Below, piece after piece: positions 34,101-47,900 of a stretch of 64,000 nt of DNA. The DNA is from Cinnamomum chago (Eukaryota; Streptophyta; Magnoliopsida; Laurales; Lauraceae). The translations under genes and the position numbers were made by a program. Under the pieces are notes generated by a model that saw nothing but the letters and a program-made list of their open reading frames with translations, searched no databases and had not been told where the DNA came from. Where the stretch lies: contig CP142451.1 in the NCBI GenBank assembly GCA_038049695.1, positions 126,763,501 through 126,827,500 on the forward strand, given 5' to 3'. The stretch's first letter is position 1. Every line of letters begins with the position of its first letter.

Positions 34101-35990
34101 GGAAAGTCATTGTCTATGGATCGCGCTAGTTGAAAGAGCACGAGAAGAAGTATGTTACGCACGATTTGGAGCTAGCAGCGGTCGTTTTTGCATTGAAGTT
34201 GTGGCGACACTATCTCTATGGAGAGAGATTCGAAGTGCATTCAGATCATCGCAGCTTGCAGTACCTCTTCACTCAAAACGACCTCAACAACCGGCAGAGG
34301 AGATGGATGGAGTACATCAAAGATTACGACTTCCCTATCAAATACCATCCGGGTAAGGCAAATGTCATAACAGATGCTTTGAGCAGGAAGACCGCCCTCG
34401 TCAGTTTTCTAGCAACAGAGGGTGTGTGGACCGACGTCTTCAGCAACTTAGATGTTCAGTTTCAACCGCTCAGTGAGAGAGTTTTGCTTGCTGCCATGTC
34501 CGCATGGGAACCAGAGTTACTAGGAAAGGTCAAGGACAGTCAACGCAGCGACCCAAAGCTTGTTAGAGTGATCGAGCAGATTGACCAGAGGCCAGAGTTC
34601 AGATTGATTGGCGGAGTGCTCTACTATCATTACCGATTGTGCGTGCCGGATATTCAGGAGCTGAAGGACAAGATCTTAGCAAATGCACACCATAGCAGAT
34701 ACTCGATTCACCTCGGCAACACCAAGATGTACCAGAACCTGAGGAGCTACTACTGGTGGAACAACATAAAGAAAGAGATAGCACGCTATGTCTCCAGGTG
34801 TTTGACATGTCAGCAGATCAAGGTCGAACACCAGAAGCCGCCAGGGCTACTTCATCAGCTCGACATACCCCAATGGAAGTGGGAGTATATCATCATGGAC
34901 TTCATCGCGGGACTTCCAGCTACCAGGAGACGCCACGATGGCATTTGGGTGATTGTGGATCGGCTGACTAAGTCGGCTCACTTCTTGCCAGTTTCGATGA
35001 AGGCAGGACTTGATGTCCTTACTAAGTTGTATGTAGACAGGATTGTCACATTGCACGGAGTTCCAGCATCGATTGTTTTGGACAGAGACCCGCGTTTCAC
35101 TTCCCATTTTTTGGAGAGTCTGTAGCAGGCCTTGGGCACCAAGTTGAGTTTCAGCACCGCTTATCATCCTCAGACGACGGGTAGACCGAGCGTACCAACC
35201 AAACACTGGAGGACATGTTGAGAGCTTGTGTCTTAGACTTCAAGGAGAACTGGGAAGATTCCTTGCCACTTTGCGAGTTTGCCTACAACAACAGCTACCA
35301 TGCGAGCATCAAGATGGCACCGTTCGAGGCTCTGTACGGGAGGAGATGCAAGACCCTAGTCTGTTGGGAAGAAGTTGGTGTCAAGAGCTTCCATAGACCC
35401 TCCATAGTCAGCGACACCAACAAGAAGGTTCGACAGATAGTCGAGAACCTGAAGATCAGCCGCAGCCGACAGAAGAGCTATGCAGATAACAGGTGCAGAC
35501 CTCTCGAGTTTCAGAAGGGAGACAGAGTTTTCTTGAAGGTTTCTCCAGCCAGAGGTACCCTTAGGTTTGGCGAGAAGGGTAAGCTAGCTCGGAGATACGT
35601 CGGACCGTTCGAGATCAAGTCAAGGATCGGAGACGTTGCTTACAGGCTTCAGCTACAGCCAGAGCTTTCAGGAGTGCATGATGTGTTTCACGTCTCTATG
35701 CTGAAGAAGTACATGGAGGACCCTACACACATTCTTCATCATCAGCCACTCAACATCCAGCCAGACGCTTCGTACCTTGCCAGGCCAATTGCGATCATCG
35801 ACACCAAGGAGCAGGCGCTCTGGAACCGAACCATTCATTGGGTGAAGGTTCAGTAGGAGCATCACACGCCAAAAGAGGCAACTGGGAGCTACGCGACCAG
35901 GTGAAGAAGGACTATCCACATCTTCTACCTCAGGTATGTTCTAACTTTATTTTTACATTTGGAGACCAAATGTCCTAAATGAGGGAATGA
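31155..35990 (+). mobile_element. Gag-pol interior of the Ty3 chromovirus (fossil)
   Basis: Recognisable landmarks are the gag core (FLKRGPPEFTGADDPLVAD), zinc knuckle (CYDCGEAGHISRFCP), protease (LFDPGATHSYM), reverse transcriptase ([24 protein letters not shown]), RNase H (FTDASG, VHSDHRSLQYLFTQ), integrase (HHCC finger with CLTCQQIK; WEYIIMDFIAGLP) and the tail VHDVFHVSMLKKYM. No uninterrupted gag-pol frame exists. Confidence 0.95.
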
Positions 35991-38900
35991 TGTGAGGCCC
36001 CACCCCTTGTGGGCCCTCTATCTGAATTTTGAATACTATTTAATATTATTTATTAGCTAATTATATTAATTATGGGTTAGTATGGGTAGTTTTATATTTT
36101 CCTAAGTTGAGTTAGATTAGCCTGGTTGTAATAGTCATAGGGTTAATTGGAGTCTTTTGCTATTTTTAGGGTTAATGGTGAGTGAAGGCCCTAACTAGGA
36201 ATTAGAGTTAACTATAAGGGGATATTCCTAAAAAGCACTCATCTAGAACCTTCCCCACCTAAAGACCTAAAAGCCCACAACCCTAACCCTAATCATATAC
36301 AAACCTAAAGGGCATTTCAGTCCTTAGCCAATCCCCAAATCCTATAAATCTAGCTCATTTCCCAAGAAAGCCCTAGCTACTATTCCCCTTCATTTCCCCT
36401 CTTCTTCCTCTTTCTCATTTCTCTTCTAGAGCTGAGATTGAGCTGGTTCTTGTGCTGGGAAAGACCTAGGAGCTGCAACTTCTTCTTCTTGCATTGGATT
36501 GGGTTTTCTCTTCTTCTCTCTCTACAATCTCTCAATTCACAAAGGCAAGTACAATATACTGATTTAGCATAGAATATATGTGGTTTTATTTCCTTGATTC
36601 TGTATTTTCAATTCAGTTAATGTTTATATGCTAGAAGTACCTATGAGCTTAGAGTAGATGGATTTTAGCATTGATGGATGGGTTTTTACCCATTTGGAAG
36701 ATCAATGGCCCTTTTATTGTTGGATGGAGGTACATTGTAGTATTTTCATGTTTTATGTTGATTTGGTGGAGTTTGGGAGAGATTGAAGGTGATTTGATGG
36801 AAAAACGGGTTAAAAAGGGTGAAACCCTGAAAACTGGGTTTTCCCCAGTTCTGCGTGTGAAAGGTCGACCGGCCTGCAGCTCGGTCGACCGAGCACACTG
36901 AAACTGGGAAAAACCCAAGTCTCAGTTATTTCCTGCAGAACTGTCTGTTCAGTGTACCAAGTCAACCGAGCACACTAATTTTTGCAGAAAACAGCTGAGA
37001 ATGAAATTTTCACTCAGGCCAGAAATCCAGTGTGCCAGGTCGACCGAGCCCTACTCCGGGTCGACCGAGCGAACAGGATTTGCAGGGAAAATGTTTGAGA
37101 GCTGGGACATCACTTTCCAGGATTCTCTGTGTATGCGGTCGACCTCCCAGGCCAGCAGGTCGACCGGACACCTAGGAATTTCCCTGAGATGGGATCAAGC
37201 CTTCCAGGTGCCTGACCAAATTTCCCAGTGCACTTGGTCGACCGACTTGCAGCCAGGTCGACTAAGCACACTGCACACCAGGTCAACCTGGGGGTCAACC
37301 CCCAGTGTGCCAGGTTGACCGAGCACACTGAGTTCAGTGATTTTCCCGTTTTCACATTTCTGAAGTTGTGATCATTTGTGGGGCCCATTGACCATCCAAA
37401 TGGACATTTATCAAGGTGTCAAGCCCGAGTCAACGGTGTGGCTCAACCTTGACTCGTGGGGACCACCAAGTAGGGTTTTGGTTGCTTAATCTAAGATGAT
37501 TCGATCCTTAAATGTTGTCAACGATACACGTAACCTCAGGAGCACCAAACACAGTATCCTTTGGCATCAGACTTCATTTAGAGATCTAATTACCGGAGAT
37601 GGACCTGAACCTGAATGTGGTCCATTACCTAGGTTAGACTATTGTATTTTCCTATTGATTATCATATTGAAGTTCACACTTCACCTCGTTTATTATTGTC
37701 ACTCTTAAATCCTTAAGTATAGTTAATAATTGTTAATTAAATGGAAATGGAGGACCTGAACCTAGGATATCTTAGAGGTGACCCGATGATGTGAATGAGA
37801 GTACACTGACCCGTGTCTGTGGCTAGGCGGGCCCTTTTTGGGCCTAAATATGGATATGTGTACCCTTAGATTGGAGAGGCAGTTTATATTGGGATTATAA
37901 CTCATGATTGTTGAGGATGAGTTGTTTATCAGTAGAAATGGATATGTTGCCTCGTTTGGACGGTTTTAGACTAGGCCATGTGTTGATGGGCCTTGGTATG
38001 GATCAAACGAGTAGGCTTGGACTTGGATTGTAATCCATGAACTGATTTGTTACATGAACCTCTTAGAGACTTGGTTAGGACCTTGTTCACGCAAGGCAAG
38101 GCCTAGACAAACACAGACCTTTAGAGTTTCCTCGAGTCGGCATAGACATTCACTCGGTTGATTTAAGCTCAGCCTGTGGACTGATCATCCCCGGTAGGAG
38201 CTATTATGAGTATTTAGGAGCTATCATGATGAGCTATGGTTTAGACGGACGGTGTGATGCCGGGTCCGGTCTTTGAGTGATGAGTGTATGAGATTTTTGA
38301 GTGATTTGCGGGGTTAGTAATTTCCAGCACTGGTGAGATTCCCCGCCGCAACTGTGTACAGTATGGGAGGGTCGCGGCATAATATCCCGCGGTATCCAGC
38401 TCGTGTGAATGTGCCACATTGTGTTAGACTAGATGCTTTATATTATCCTGATTCCTTATGTTCATCTTGCTCAACTGCCTAGATCGTATATCTTGTTATT
38501 CCTTAATTTATATATCTGTCTCTATTCTTTTGATGCATATTGTCCTATGTTACTTGTATATTGTGACTTGCCAGATCTTTAGATTGACCCATCTTTGGTG
38601 CTTATGCTTTGATCCCGAGTTTGCGGAGGACGCGCTCGGGCTCGTAGAGGCGCTTGTCGTTGGAGATTACGTTTGAGGCCCGACAGACCCGGAAGTCGAG
38701 CCGGAGGGTGGGGAGCCGTTACCAGGGCTTTGAGCGTTATTTTGTTTGGGCTTTTGAGTGAATTTTGTAGTGAGCCGGGTAGCAGTTAAAATGTAATTAA
38801 CTTTTGTTGTTCTTAACAACTAGACTACAGTTCAACTCACATTTGATATATATATTGATATCTATTGCTTCCGCTTTACTTCTTATGCTTCCGCAATTTA

Positions 38901-39046
38901 ACCATTGATAGTATATTGTTCAAAAGTTTTAAATTGGACCTCACTGCGGACCTACGATCTTGGTAGTTCTCGGATTTTCCGGGAAGTAGCGTGCCAACTT
39001 CGGGTATTCCGACGACTTTCTCGGTATCCGGAATCAGGGCGTTACA
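35991..39046 (+). repeat. 3' LTR (3,056 bp) of the Ty3 chromovirus
   Basis: Same termini and content as the 5' LTR. The GTCGACC array is at 36862-37325 and slightly shorter; the (TA)n run is also shorter. Confidence 0.95.
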
Positions 39047-39051
39047 ATAAC

Positions 39052-39642
39052 TCAACGGATGAGGGATGTGCCCAAAATAAGTTAGTAACACAGTCTGTTG
39101 CATTATTGCTAGCGTGCCATTCAATATATCTATTTTCTAAATTCATCATGAGTTGATGCATCTGTGATCTTCCGACCATCTCTGCCACTCTGTACTTGTG
39201 ACGAGTATTGTAAATACTCTTCCTTGTACCGGTATTGTTCACATCCCTCTACTTTAATATGTGAAGAATGTTCTTCGGCTTCACTAAACTCTCCAACATA
39301 TCAATCAAAACAGTTAATTCTTCTTCGGAAAGCCTCCCAGCATATAAGTACCTCTCAAGATGTTGTGCATTCGGATGATTGTGCACCCTACAAATCACTA
39401 TTACCATCCAATTGCCATCAGTTGCCAACTTTCGGCCTTTCAAAGCAAAAATGGCAACTACACTTCTTCATTTCCGTCGCGTTATTCAGATCTTTCTTCT
39501 CAAAGACCTTCAAAGAACCCCTGTAAGTACCACTTCTCTCACAAGAAAATACAATTCTCGATTTCCTATCATCTACACCAGCATCTGACGTGTTGATTAC
39601 AATTACTAAGCCATGTTTTTTTTTCTGACATCTCGTGTCCAT
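39052..39642 (-). pseudogene. MULE transposase, N-terminal part
   Basis: Minus-strand frames give HGLVIVINTSDAG, FSCERSGTYRG, then GNWMVIVICRVHNHPNAQHL, RYLYAGRLSEEEL, VKPKNILHILK, YNTRHKYRVAEMVGRSQM and DCVTNLFWAHPSSVELL. This is the order of the FAR1-like DNA-binding domain and linker in plant MULE transposases. Several frame changes separate the pieces. Confidence 0.85.
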
Positions 39643-41811
39643 TGGATAAGGGCTTCTCGGCTTTTGAATATAGTGTCAATGGTGAAGATGTTAGTAAAAT
39701 CCAACAAGCACTCCCTGGCACCTGTAGAATCAACATCTTGAAAAAAATAAAAAAAAATCAGTGCCGGACAGCCCTGCTAAACCGCCCAACATCACACTGT
39801 TCGGCCAACATTTGCCTAGCCATGTAGTATTGCACTGAAATACATAGCCGTGCAATGCATTGATTCACGACTTAATTTTGTCGAGCATTACATGTGATAC
39901 GGAAAATCCGTGCAGGACGCGAATAGAAAAAAAAAACTGTATCAAAAAAACGATACATTCTCTTCATATATGGTCATTTGCTTATTCATATTGGAAATGT
40001 GTTACACCTCGACTCAAACTAATCATGATTAAGGCTAATTAATTAGAATTAATACTAGTTAAGCATGAGTAATTGGGTTAATGAAGATTAATGACTAAAG
40101 AGAGACAAATTAGTCTCAAATGATGCATTAAGCATAATGAAATGAAATTGAGTTGGTTAAAGTGAGTTATGATAGACGTAATTCCATTTGACCTCAAATT
40201 GACCAAATGATGCTTCATTTGACTCAAAATGTAATTGATTTATTAAGAGGGGGTTTTTGTGTAAAAGGGCCTTATATTAGAATGAGATGAGGGAAATGAG
40301 CTGATTCCACTCCAAGCAAACCCTAGGCTCATCTTCTCCCTTTCTCTTCCATTTTCTTCATCGAGTGAGATTAGGAGAGATTTATGTGGTTTTGAGTGAG
40401 AGGCCTCACCTTCATCTTCTTCCTCAAGTCTTTTCCTCCATTCTTGAAGTGTTGAAACTTGGAAGAAAACTCAAGACCCCTTTGCTTGGAGCTACAAGTA
40501 AGTAGTTGGTCTTCTCTTAGGATTTCCAAGTTTTATTCGTTGTTTTATAGTGATTTCTAGCACAAATGGCTCATAGGAGTTCATTTGCATGTTTTATGGA
40601 TCAGGGTTTGAGTTTTGAGGAAGATTTGTGTCAAACCAAGTTAGGAAAAGAGAGCTTATGCCACTAAGCTTCAAGAGAGGCAAGTATAAACATTTACTTG
40701 TGATTAGTGTTAATCATTGTAGAAGTTTATAGAACTTCCATAATTTTGTGCATTTTCCATTGAGTTTGGGATTATTTGTGGATTGTATGAAATGTTTAAT
40801 GAATGATTAGAAGTGTTGTTTTGTGAATGGATGATGTGTGAGGAGGGAACAGGAGGTTCCAATGCTATTGCAGGTTGTGGATGAGTAATGGAGATTGAAA
40901 TGGGAGTGAAAGAGTGAATCATCAGAATTCAGAGTTGGAATTTTGGACCCTGCCTGCTATATGCGAAAATGACAGTATTATAGGAAATCAGATCAGGCTT
41001 TAGACCTTTCTCCTGAATTTCCCTAAGGATTACTTCTGATTGCTCAAAATTTGCCGAACGACTAAACATATACATCAAGCTGTTGTATGTTGTTAAACTT
41101 GGTGTGAATCTTCTTTCCTTCATGAAATTTAAGATCTCATTTGCCTTCGTGACCATCTGCCTCCTGCCATAGATGGAGACCATGGCATTGAGAGTAGTTA
41201 TGTCAAGGGAACCATCCCTTCTTCTCAACTCCAAGAAAGCACGTTCCGTCTCAACCAGAAGGTCACTTTTGCTATTAACCAAAACAAGTGTCTTAAAAAG
41301 CACATTATGTGGTTGAATAGCCCCTGAATATATATCATTTGCAAGAGCACGCATTCGCTCAATCTCTTTCCCATTTGCATAAGAATGCAGCAAGGAGCAG
41401 TAGGAAAGCTCATTGGGTTTACACTAACCATCCTTCATTTCTGCAAGTATAGTCTCTACATGTTTCCAAAGGCCCCCACGAGCCAATGCAATCAATACAA
41501 CATTATAAGTGGAAAGATCAGGACCTATGCCTGCTGTCAGCATCCTCCTATTGAAAGTCCTTGGATCCTAACCCTAGAGGGGGGGGGGGGGGTGAATAGG
41601 GTGAGCTTCTTCTATGACCAATTTTAACCAATTTTAACTTCTTTAAAACAAACTAGTCACATGTGATGATTTATCATACAAGATGCGGAAGCTAACAAAA
41701 TAATCACCACAAAGCAATCACCATCACACAAGTATTTATAGTGGTTCGGCCTCAATGCCTACATCCACTACCGGCTTGTGAACCAACACCCCACCGGATT
41801 TCCACTATTTA

Positions 41812-41948
41812 TGCTTTTCAATAGGCTAAGCAATAACCTTTACAATATGCTTTCCAAGGCTAAGCAATAACCTTACAATGATGTTTTTCAAGGCTTAACA
41901 TCAACCTATACACTATGCTTTTATAGGCTAAGCAATAACCTCTTCAAC
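41812..41948 (+). repeat. Four degenerate ~34-bp tandem units in the copia solo LTR
   Basis: The unit GCTTTTCAAGGCTAAGCAATAACC plus a variable ACAATAT tail is repeated four times with substitutions. Confidence 0.8.
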
Positions 41949-42439
41949 CACAAGGTTGGTTATCTCTCTAAATTAGTGTCTAACATACACTTGATGGAGA
42001 TTCTATTTAGCTCATTACAATGCCTCTTAAATAGGCGGATATGGAAGTGAATAACAAATACACACTCACACTATGAATGCAAAGATGAAAGTATATGAAG
42101 TGTGTGTGTGTGGTCCTCAATCATTTTGAAAATGAAAGCTCATAAATGTATGCCTAAGGCTTTTGAAAGTTTTGGCTCATAAAACATTTATGATTGAGGA
42201 TGTAATGCAATCACATGTTAAAAGTAACAACTTGTTAATGATATCAAAGTTACACAAGTTGTATGAAATGGATTAGCTCTAAACATGTGATGCATAGGGA
42301 TGTCAATCAAATCACCAATGAAGCTCAAAACATAAAAATAGATTTGATTGGAATTAGGGGACAAATCATATGTAATTATAAATACAACTTGAAAAAGATT
42401 TACCAATCAAAGTAAGGCAAGTTGTGAAACATTAAAACA

Positions 42440-43050
42440 ATAATACACATATGATTTGTAATGATGTTGAATCCAAAACATAAGATACATTTGAAAGAGA
42501 TTTTCTTATGATGGAAAACAACAACCAAAGATTCAACAAAGTATATGAATCATGTTACATATTTCATTAACATGATCTACTTAGATTTACCAAAGATAAA
42601 GTACTACTTTGATGAATCAATGGTGATGTATCCAAAACAATAGATCTATTCAAAATATAACACATGCTAAGGATACAACAAATCATAGATTAACATGTTA
42701 CAAAGATTTACCAATGATAAAACAAAACATGAAAACATATGATTTGTAAAGAAGTTGAATCCAAAACATAAGTTAGTTTTGAGAGAGATGTTCTTATGAT
42801 GGAAAACAACAATCAAAGATTCAACCAAGTATATGGATCATGTTACATATGATTTCAAAGATTTTTCCATTAACATGATCTACTTAGATTTACCAAAGTT
42901 AAGTACTACTTGGATTGAATCATATGGTGTTGTATCCAAAACAATAAATCAACTCAAAACATAACACATGTTAAGGACACAACACAAACATAGTTTAACA
43001 TGCTAGAAATGATTTACCAATAATAAAACAAAAGCATGAAAACATATGAT
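42440..43050 (+). repeat. Two ~300-bp tandem units in the copia solo LTR
   Basis: The block starting near CATATGATTTGTAATGATGTTGAATCC (42447) recurs near 42738 (CATATGATTTGTAAAGAAGTTGAATCC). Matching order follows in both: TTCTTATGATGGAAAACAACA, ATCATGTTACATAT, TAACATGATCTACTTAG and AACACATG.TAAGGA. Confidence 0.8.
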
Positions 43051-44957
43051 TAAGGAAGGAAGAGCCTACTTGGTGGTTTAACTTCATTAATCCAAGCTTT
43101 AGCTTTCCTAATCATCCCCTTCATCCCTTGGTTCTTTTCCCTTTTGATATGCCTCAATACCTCTCAAGGAGGGGCTTAAAATTCCCAACATATGGCAAGG
43201 GAAAGAACTCATATTTATAGCAAAAAGTTCCCAACGGCTAGTCCTCGGTCGACTGGCAAAGAGGTCTCGGTCGACCGGGAAGGCACAACGGTCAGATTTC
43301 TGACCGTTGGAGGTTTCAGTTCAGAACTGCAGATTTTACCTCCAGTTGTCTCGGTCGACCGAGACCTGTATCTCGGTTGACCGGCGACACTGCCGGGACA
43401 GCCTCCCTTTGACAAAAAATGCAACTTTTGCATATTTGAAGGTTTAGCTTTGGGGGACCTTTTGGCCACTAAATCAAGCTTGGAAAACATGTTTTAAAGA
43501 TTCTAATGGTTTTTAAAACATGACATAAAAAGCCTAAAAAGATTCAAAACTTTTAAAACAAAGGCTTGCTTGATTTCTAGAAAACTCTTTTCTAAAACAA
43601 ATGCATCCAAGATAAAAAGACAAATCATGCATAAATCAATACTTTTACAAATCTTAAAAGCAATGCATGAATAAAACAAGATTTCAAGTTTATTTAAAAC
43701 CAATGCAAGTGTGTAAATCAAATGATGCTTGAATGATTAATGCATCCATCAAATTGCAATCTACAAAAACCCTAACACCTATAAATCTCCATAGCTTGGT
43801 CAAACAATCCACACCGGCTATAGGCGCTGATCAAGGAATTAAATGTGTTTCTCTCAGGCACAAACCCTGCCTTCTTCATTTCCTTGAATACCCGACACTT
43901 CCGACTCCATTCCATTCTGCCCAAACACTGCCAACAGCGTATTCCATGTTACAATATCTGGGGCACACCCACTCGACCTTAGCTCCTCAAAAACATCCAT
44001 CATCTCTGGAAATCTTCCCCTGTTCCCATGCATATTGATCAGTGCATTGTAAGTGCAGAGGTTTGGCTTGCAACCCACACTCTTCATCTCCTCAAAAACC
44101 ATCACAGTAGATTCATCTTTCCCAGCCTTCTTGAATCCGGACAACAATGTTGTATAAGTGAAAACATCAGGGCTAATACCCTTTTCGACCATCTGGGTCT
44201 TGAGTTCCACTGCTTCATGCAAGAGTCCAACTCTGTCATAAGCCGAAATCAACGAATTATAAGTCACAACAGTAGGAGCAAACCCATCCCTTTCCATTTC
44301 CTGCAAAACACCCATTGCTTCCTTATGCCTCCGAGACTTACCATACACATCCAACAAAGCATTGTGGGTAACCTTATCCGGAATGAAACCGACCAACTTT
44401 ATCTCTTCAAAGATCCTCGCAGCTTCTTCATACAAATTCCCACATCGACAGCAGCTTATAAGAGTGTTGTAAGTATATGAATCAGGCAATATTCCATCAC
44501 TCTTCATCATTTCAACAATCGAATTTATCTTATTCCATGGCATACCCATCTTCCCATAAACATTGAGAATTACATTGTAAGTGATGAGGGTGGGTTTGCA
44601 ACCTTCTTCCACCATCTTTCTGAAAATAGACACAGCTTCCCGGTACCGCCCATTTCTCGAACAGGCGGTGATCAGAGAAGTATAAGCATAGACATCAATT
44701 GGGCAACCATCCTTTTGAAGTTCATAAAGCAGCGCAGCTGCATCCGAAACACGCCCCTGGCCGCTTAGAATACTAACAATAATAGCAATTGCAGGGCCAT
44801 TCAAGATCGACCCAAATGGTGAATCTTCACGACTACGCATCCATTGGAAGACTCTGAGAGTAGTTTCGCATTTCTTATGAAATCCTAATCCTTTAATTAT
44901 GCCTAAAAGATCAGAAGACAGAGTTTGAACATCACCTTGTTGGGATAAAGAGAGGAG

Positions 44958-47900
44958 CAACTTGATGAGTCCTAAAAGGCACATATTTTCATACACATTT
45001 TGGACCATTTTAAGGGCTTATTGATATTAAAGAGCTTTATTTAGTGACAAATCATGTTTTTATGCATTTAGGGTCCATTGTAGTGCATTCATGCATAATT
45101 TGCTCAAAAATCACACTTTTTGCATAAATTCATGAAATCTGCCATTTTTGGAGATTTATTTTTGGAAAGCCAATTATTTTCGGTGCATCAAGTAGGGTCT
45201 CATGCATTGTCCATTTAAATTCCTTACATAAAATTATTCTTAAATCCATTTGTTTTAATTTATGTAGGAGAAATCAAGAATGGGACCTACACTGGTGAAA
45301 TTTGAGAGAGATCAAGGGTAGGACATCTTTCAAGGTGGACCCACATATCTTGGTATTTTTGGAGAGTTTGAAAAGTCAACAATGAAAAACTAGATTTGTG
45401 ATTTCAAATTCAAGAAAGGAAAGTGTGCTAAAAGAGATTGACTAGTCAATCAAAGAAGCTTGGAAGCAAACCAAAGAGGGAAGGAGAGTCAAGAAACAAG
45501 GAAAGAAATATCCCAAGATGCCTTTGGATGTCCACATGGGTCCCACACACACCCCATTGCACAACTACCATTCCATATGTGCACAATTATTTTCGGATTC
45601 TTCAGAGGCAGCAAGATTAAATTGGCCATAACTCTTAATCCAGTCATCGGATTGGTGCAATCGATATACCGTTGGAAAGATCTTTTCGAGTAGATATCTT
45701 TAGAACCCAAGATTGTGTCAATCGGAGCTAAAACGAGAAAGATATAGCCTCTGAAAGTTGGTGCTATAATTTCTACTCGGGATTTCAATTTTGCACATGA
45801 AAAGCATAAAAAATCTCTCACTCACCTTGCTATTTCTTTGAAGACTTGTTGGCCAAGGAAGGGACTTGCCATACAAAGAAGATTGCATGCTACAAACTTG
45901 GAGCAAAGAAGGAAAGAAAGAAAACAAAAAATTATAAATTGAAGGCATAAGCCTCCCTCTCCTCTCATGGGAAGATAGACCAACTCTCTCTAGAATTACT
46001 ACTACACTTCATTTTCTTCCTCTCTCTTTCTCTCCATTTGAGTCCTCAAGGAGATTTTGGCCGGAAATCACACTACACCCTTGGGTTTTTCATCTAGAAG
46101 AGGCTTCTCATCCTAGTATGTAATTGTCATTGTTTTTTTATATATCTTATGTAAGACTTTGCATATATTAGTAAAATTGTTTCTTACTTTTTCAATTTTT
46201 CTTTCTTGTCCTTGGGTGATTGGTGCTTGTTTTATGTTTCTTTTCTTGTTGGTGTTTGGACTGACGACCCAAGGGCCCTAAGAGAATGATTCAAATTATG
46301 ACCTCGCTTAGAAAAGAATTTTGAAAGAGGAGAATACACTTCCACACATTTAAATTTATGTTCTTCCACACATTTAAGTTTTTGTTAAAACCACACATTT
46401 ACTTTTCTTGTTTTTACCACACATTTAAATTCTTGAACTTTTTTTTATTATCTTTATTTTTATGATCAATTCAATTTTATGTTTATTTTATGCATAGTTT
46501 ATGGTTGGAACTAATTAGCATTGCATGCACATTCATATTGGTGGAGTTTAGACATGTTTAAATTGCTGGAATCGGAGTTTTAAATTGAATAAGCAAGAAC
46601 AATAAGAGATTTGAGTAAATGATCTTGGCCAAATAATTTTTGGAAATTCGGATCCCAATATAAAGGACATCATTCTGCACATTGTTGCAGGAATTTCTGG
46701 ACAGATTTTGTGTAAAAAGTTTGTGATTAGAAACCTGATCAAAACACATTATTTTTCGATGAAACTTGGAGAAATTAAAGTTTGATCAGTGTATTTTCAA
46801 ACTCCAGAATTTCAAGCAAAAATAACTTTGGAAAGATGGTGAACCAGTGGCTCAAACATGGTTGGTCGGACCCACCTGTGTGCAGAATTTCTGCACAGTT
46901 TTTTTTTAGGTCATGTTCATACACTCATATCTCATTCGTTTTAAATTGTTTTTAACTTTCGTTTTTTTTATTTGATTCATGCATCATTGTAGTTCAAAAC
47001 CCAGTCCTGATCTAATGCAACCTAAAACTGAGTTTAATAGCTGGGTTTTGAACTACAATGATGCATGAATCAAATAAAAAAAACGAAAGTTAAAAACAAT
47101 TTAAAACGAATGAGATATGAGTGTATGAACATGACCTAAAAAAAAACTGTGCAGAAATTCTGCACACAGGTGGGTCCGACCAACCATGTTTGAGCCACTG
47201 GTTCACCATCTTTCCAAAGTTATTTTTGCTTGAAATTCTGGAGTTTGAAAATACACTGATCAAACTTTAATTTCTCCAAGTTTCATCGAAAAATAATGTG
47301 TTTTGATCAGGTTTCTAATCACAAACTTTTTACACAAAATCTGTCCAGAAATTCCTGCAACAATGTGCAGAATGATGTCCTTTATATTGGGATCCGAATT
47401 TCCAAAAATTATTTGGCCAAGATCATTTACTCAAATCTCTTATTGTTCTTGCTTATTCAATTTAAAACTCCGATTCCAGCAATTTAAACATGTCTAAACT
47501 CCACCAATATGAATGTGCATGCAATGCTAATTAGTTCCAACCATAAACTATGCATAAAATAAACATAAAATTGAATTGATCATAAAAATAAAGATAATAA
47601 AAAAAAGTTCAAGAATTTAAATGTGTGGTAAAAACAAGAAAAGTAAATGTGTGGTTTTAACAAAAACTTAAATGTGTGGAAGAACATAAATTTAAATGTG
47701 TGGAAGTGTATTCTCCTCTTTCAAAATTCTTTTCTAAGCGAGGTCATAATTTGAATCATTCTCTTAGGGCCTTTGGGTCGTCAGTCCAAACACCAACAAG
47801 AAAAGAAACATAAAACAAGCACCAATCACCCAAGGACAAGAAAGAAAAATTGAAAAAGTAAGAAACAATTTTACTAATATATGCAAAGTCTTACATAAGA

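Larger units (their letters stand above)
28062..39046 (+). mobile_element. Ty3 chromovirus (Del/Tekay-like), complete length, 10,985 bp
   Basis: Two LTRs (28062-31154 and 35991-39046, TGTGAGGCCCC...GGGCGTTACA) bound a 4.8-kb interior. After the 5' LTR comes TGATATCAGAGC, an initiator-Met primer-binding site; before the 3' LTR is the purine-rich AAATGAGGGAATGA. Gag (from 31324), zinc knuckle (near 32235), protease (near 32600), reverse transcriptase (33050-33680), RNase H (34050-34390), integrase (34690-35200) and a C-terminal chromodomain-like region (35840-35940) follow in Ty3 order. Structure is whole, but the coding part is broken, with about ten disabling changes. By eye the LTRs differ by a few percent, so the insertion is probably a few million years old or less. 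Confidence 0.95.
28057..39051 (+). repeat. 5-bp target duplication ATAAC around the Ty3 element
   Basis: ATAAC occurs at 28057-28061 and 39047-39051, directly outside the two LTRs. Removing the element joins the two halves of the MULE transposase, so the element landed in the transposase coding region. Confidence 0.95.
41552..43777 (+). mobile_element. Solo LTR, probably Ty1-copia (SIRE/Maximus-like), 2,226 bp
   Basis: Ends TGAAAGTCCTTGG (41552) and AACCCTAACA (43777) are flanked by perfect 5-bp repeats CCTAT at 41547-41551 and 43778-43782. The start CCTAGAGGGGGGTGAATAGG style is common in copia LTRs of this kind. There is no interior or second LTR. It interrupts the PPR frame between DQAMEIYR and RRML. 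It carries internal repeats and two GTCGACC pairs at 43247-43385. Confidence 0.88.

Noticed and set aside
43854-45008. 384-residue PPR frame as an intact gene
   Set aside because: It starts inside the palindromic insertion, ends in a frame change and lacks the N- and C-terminal parts; it is one piece of a broken copy.
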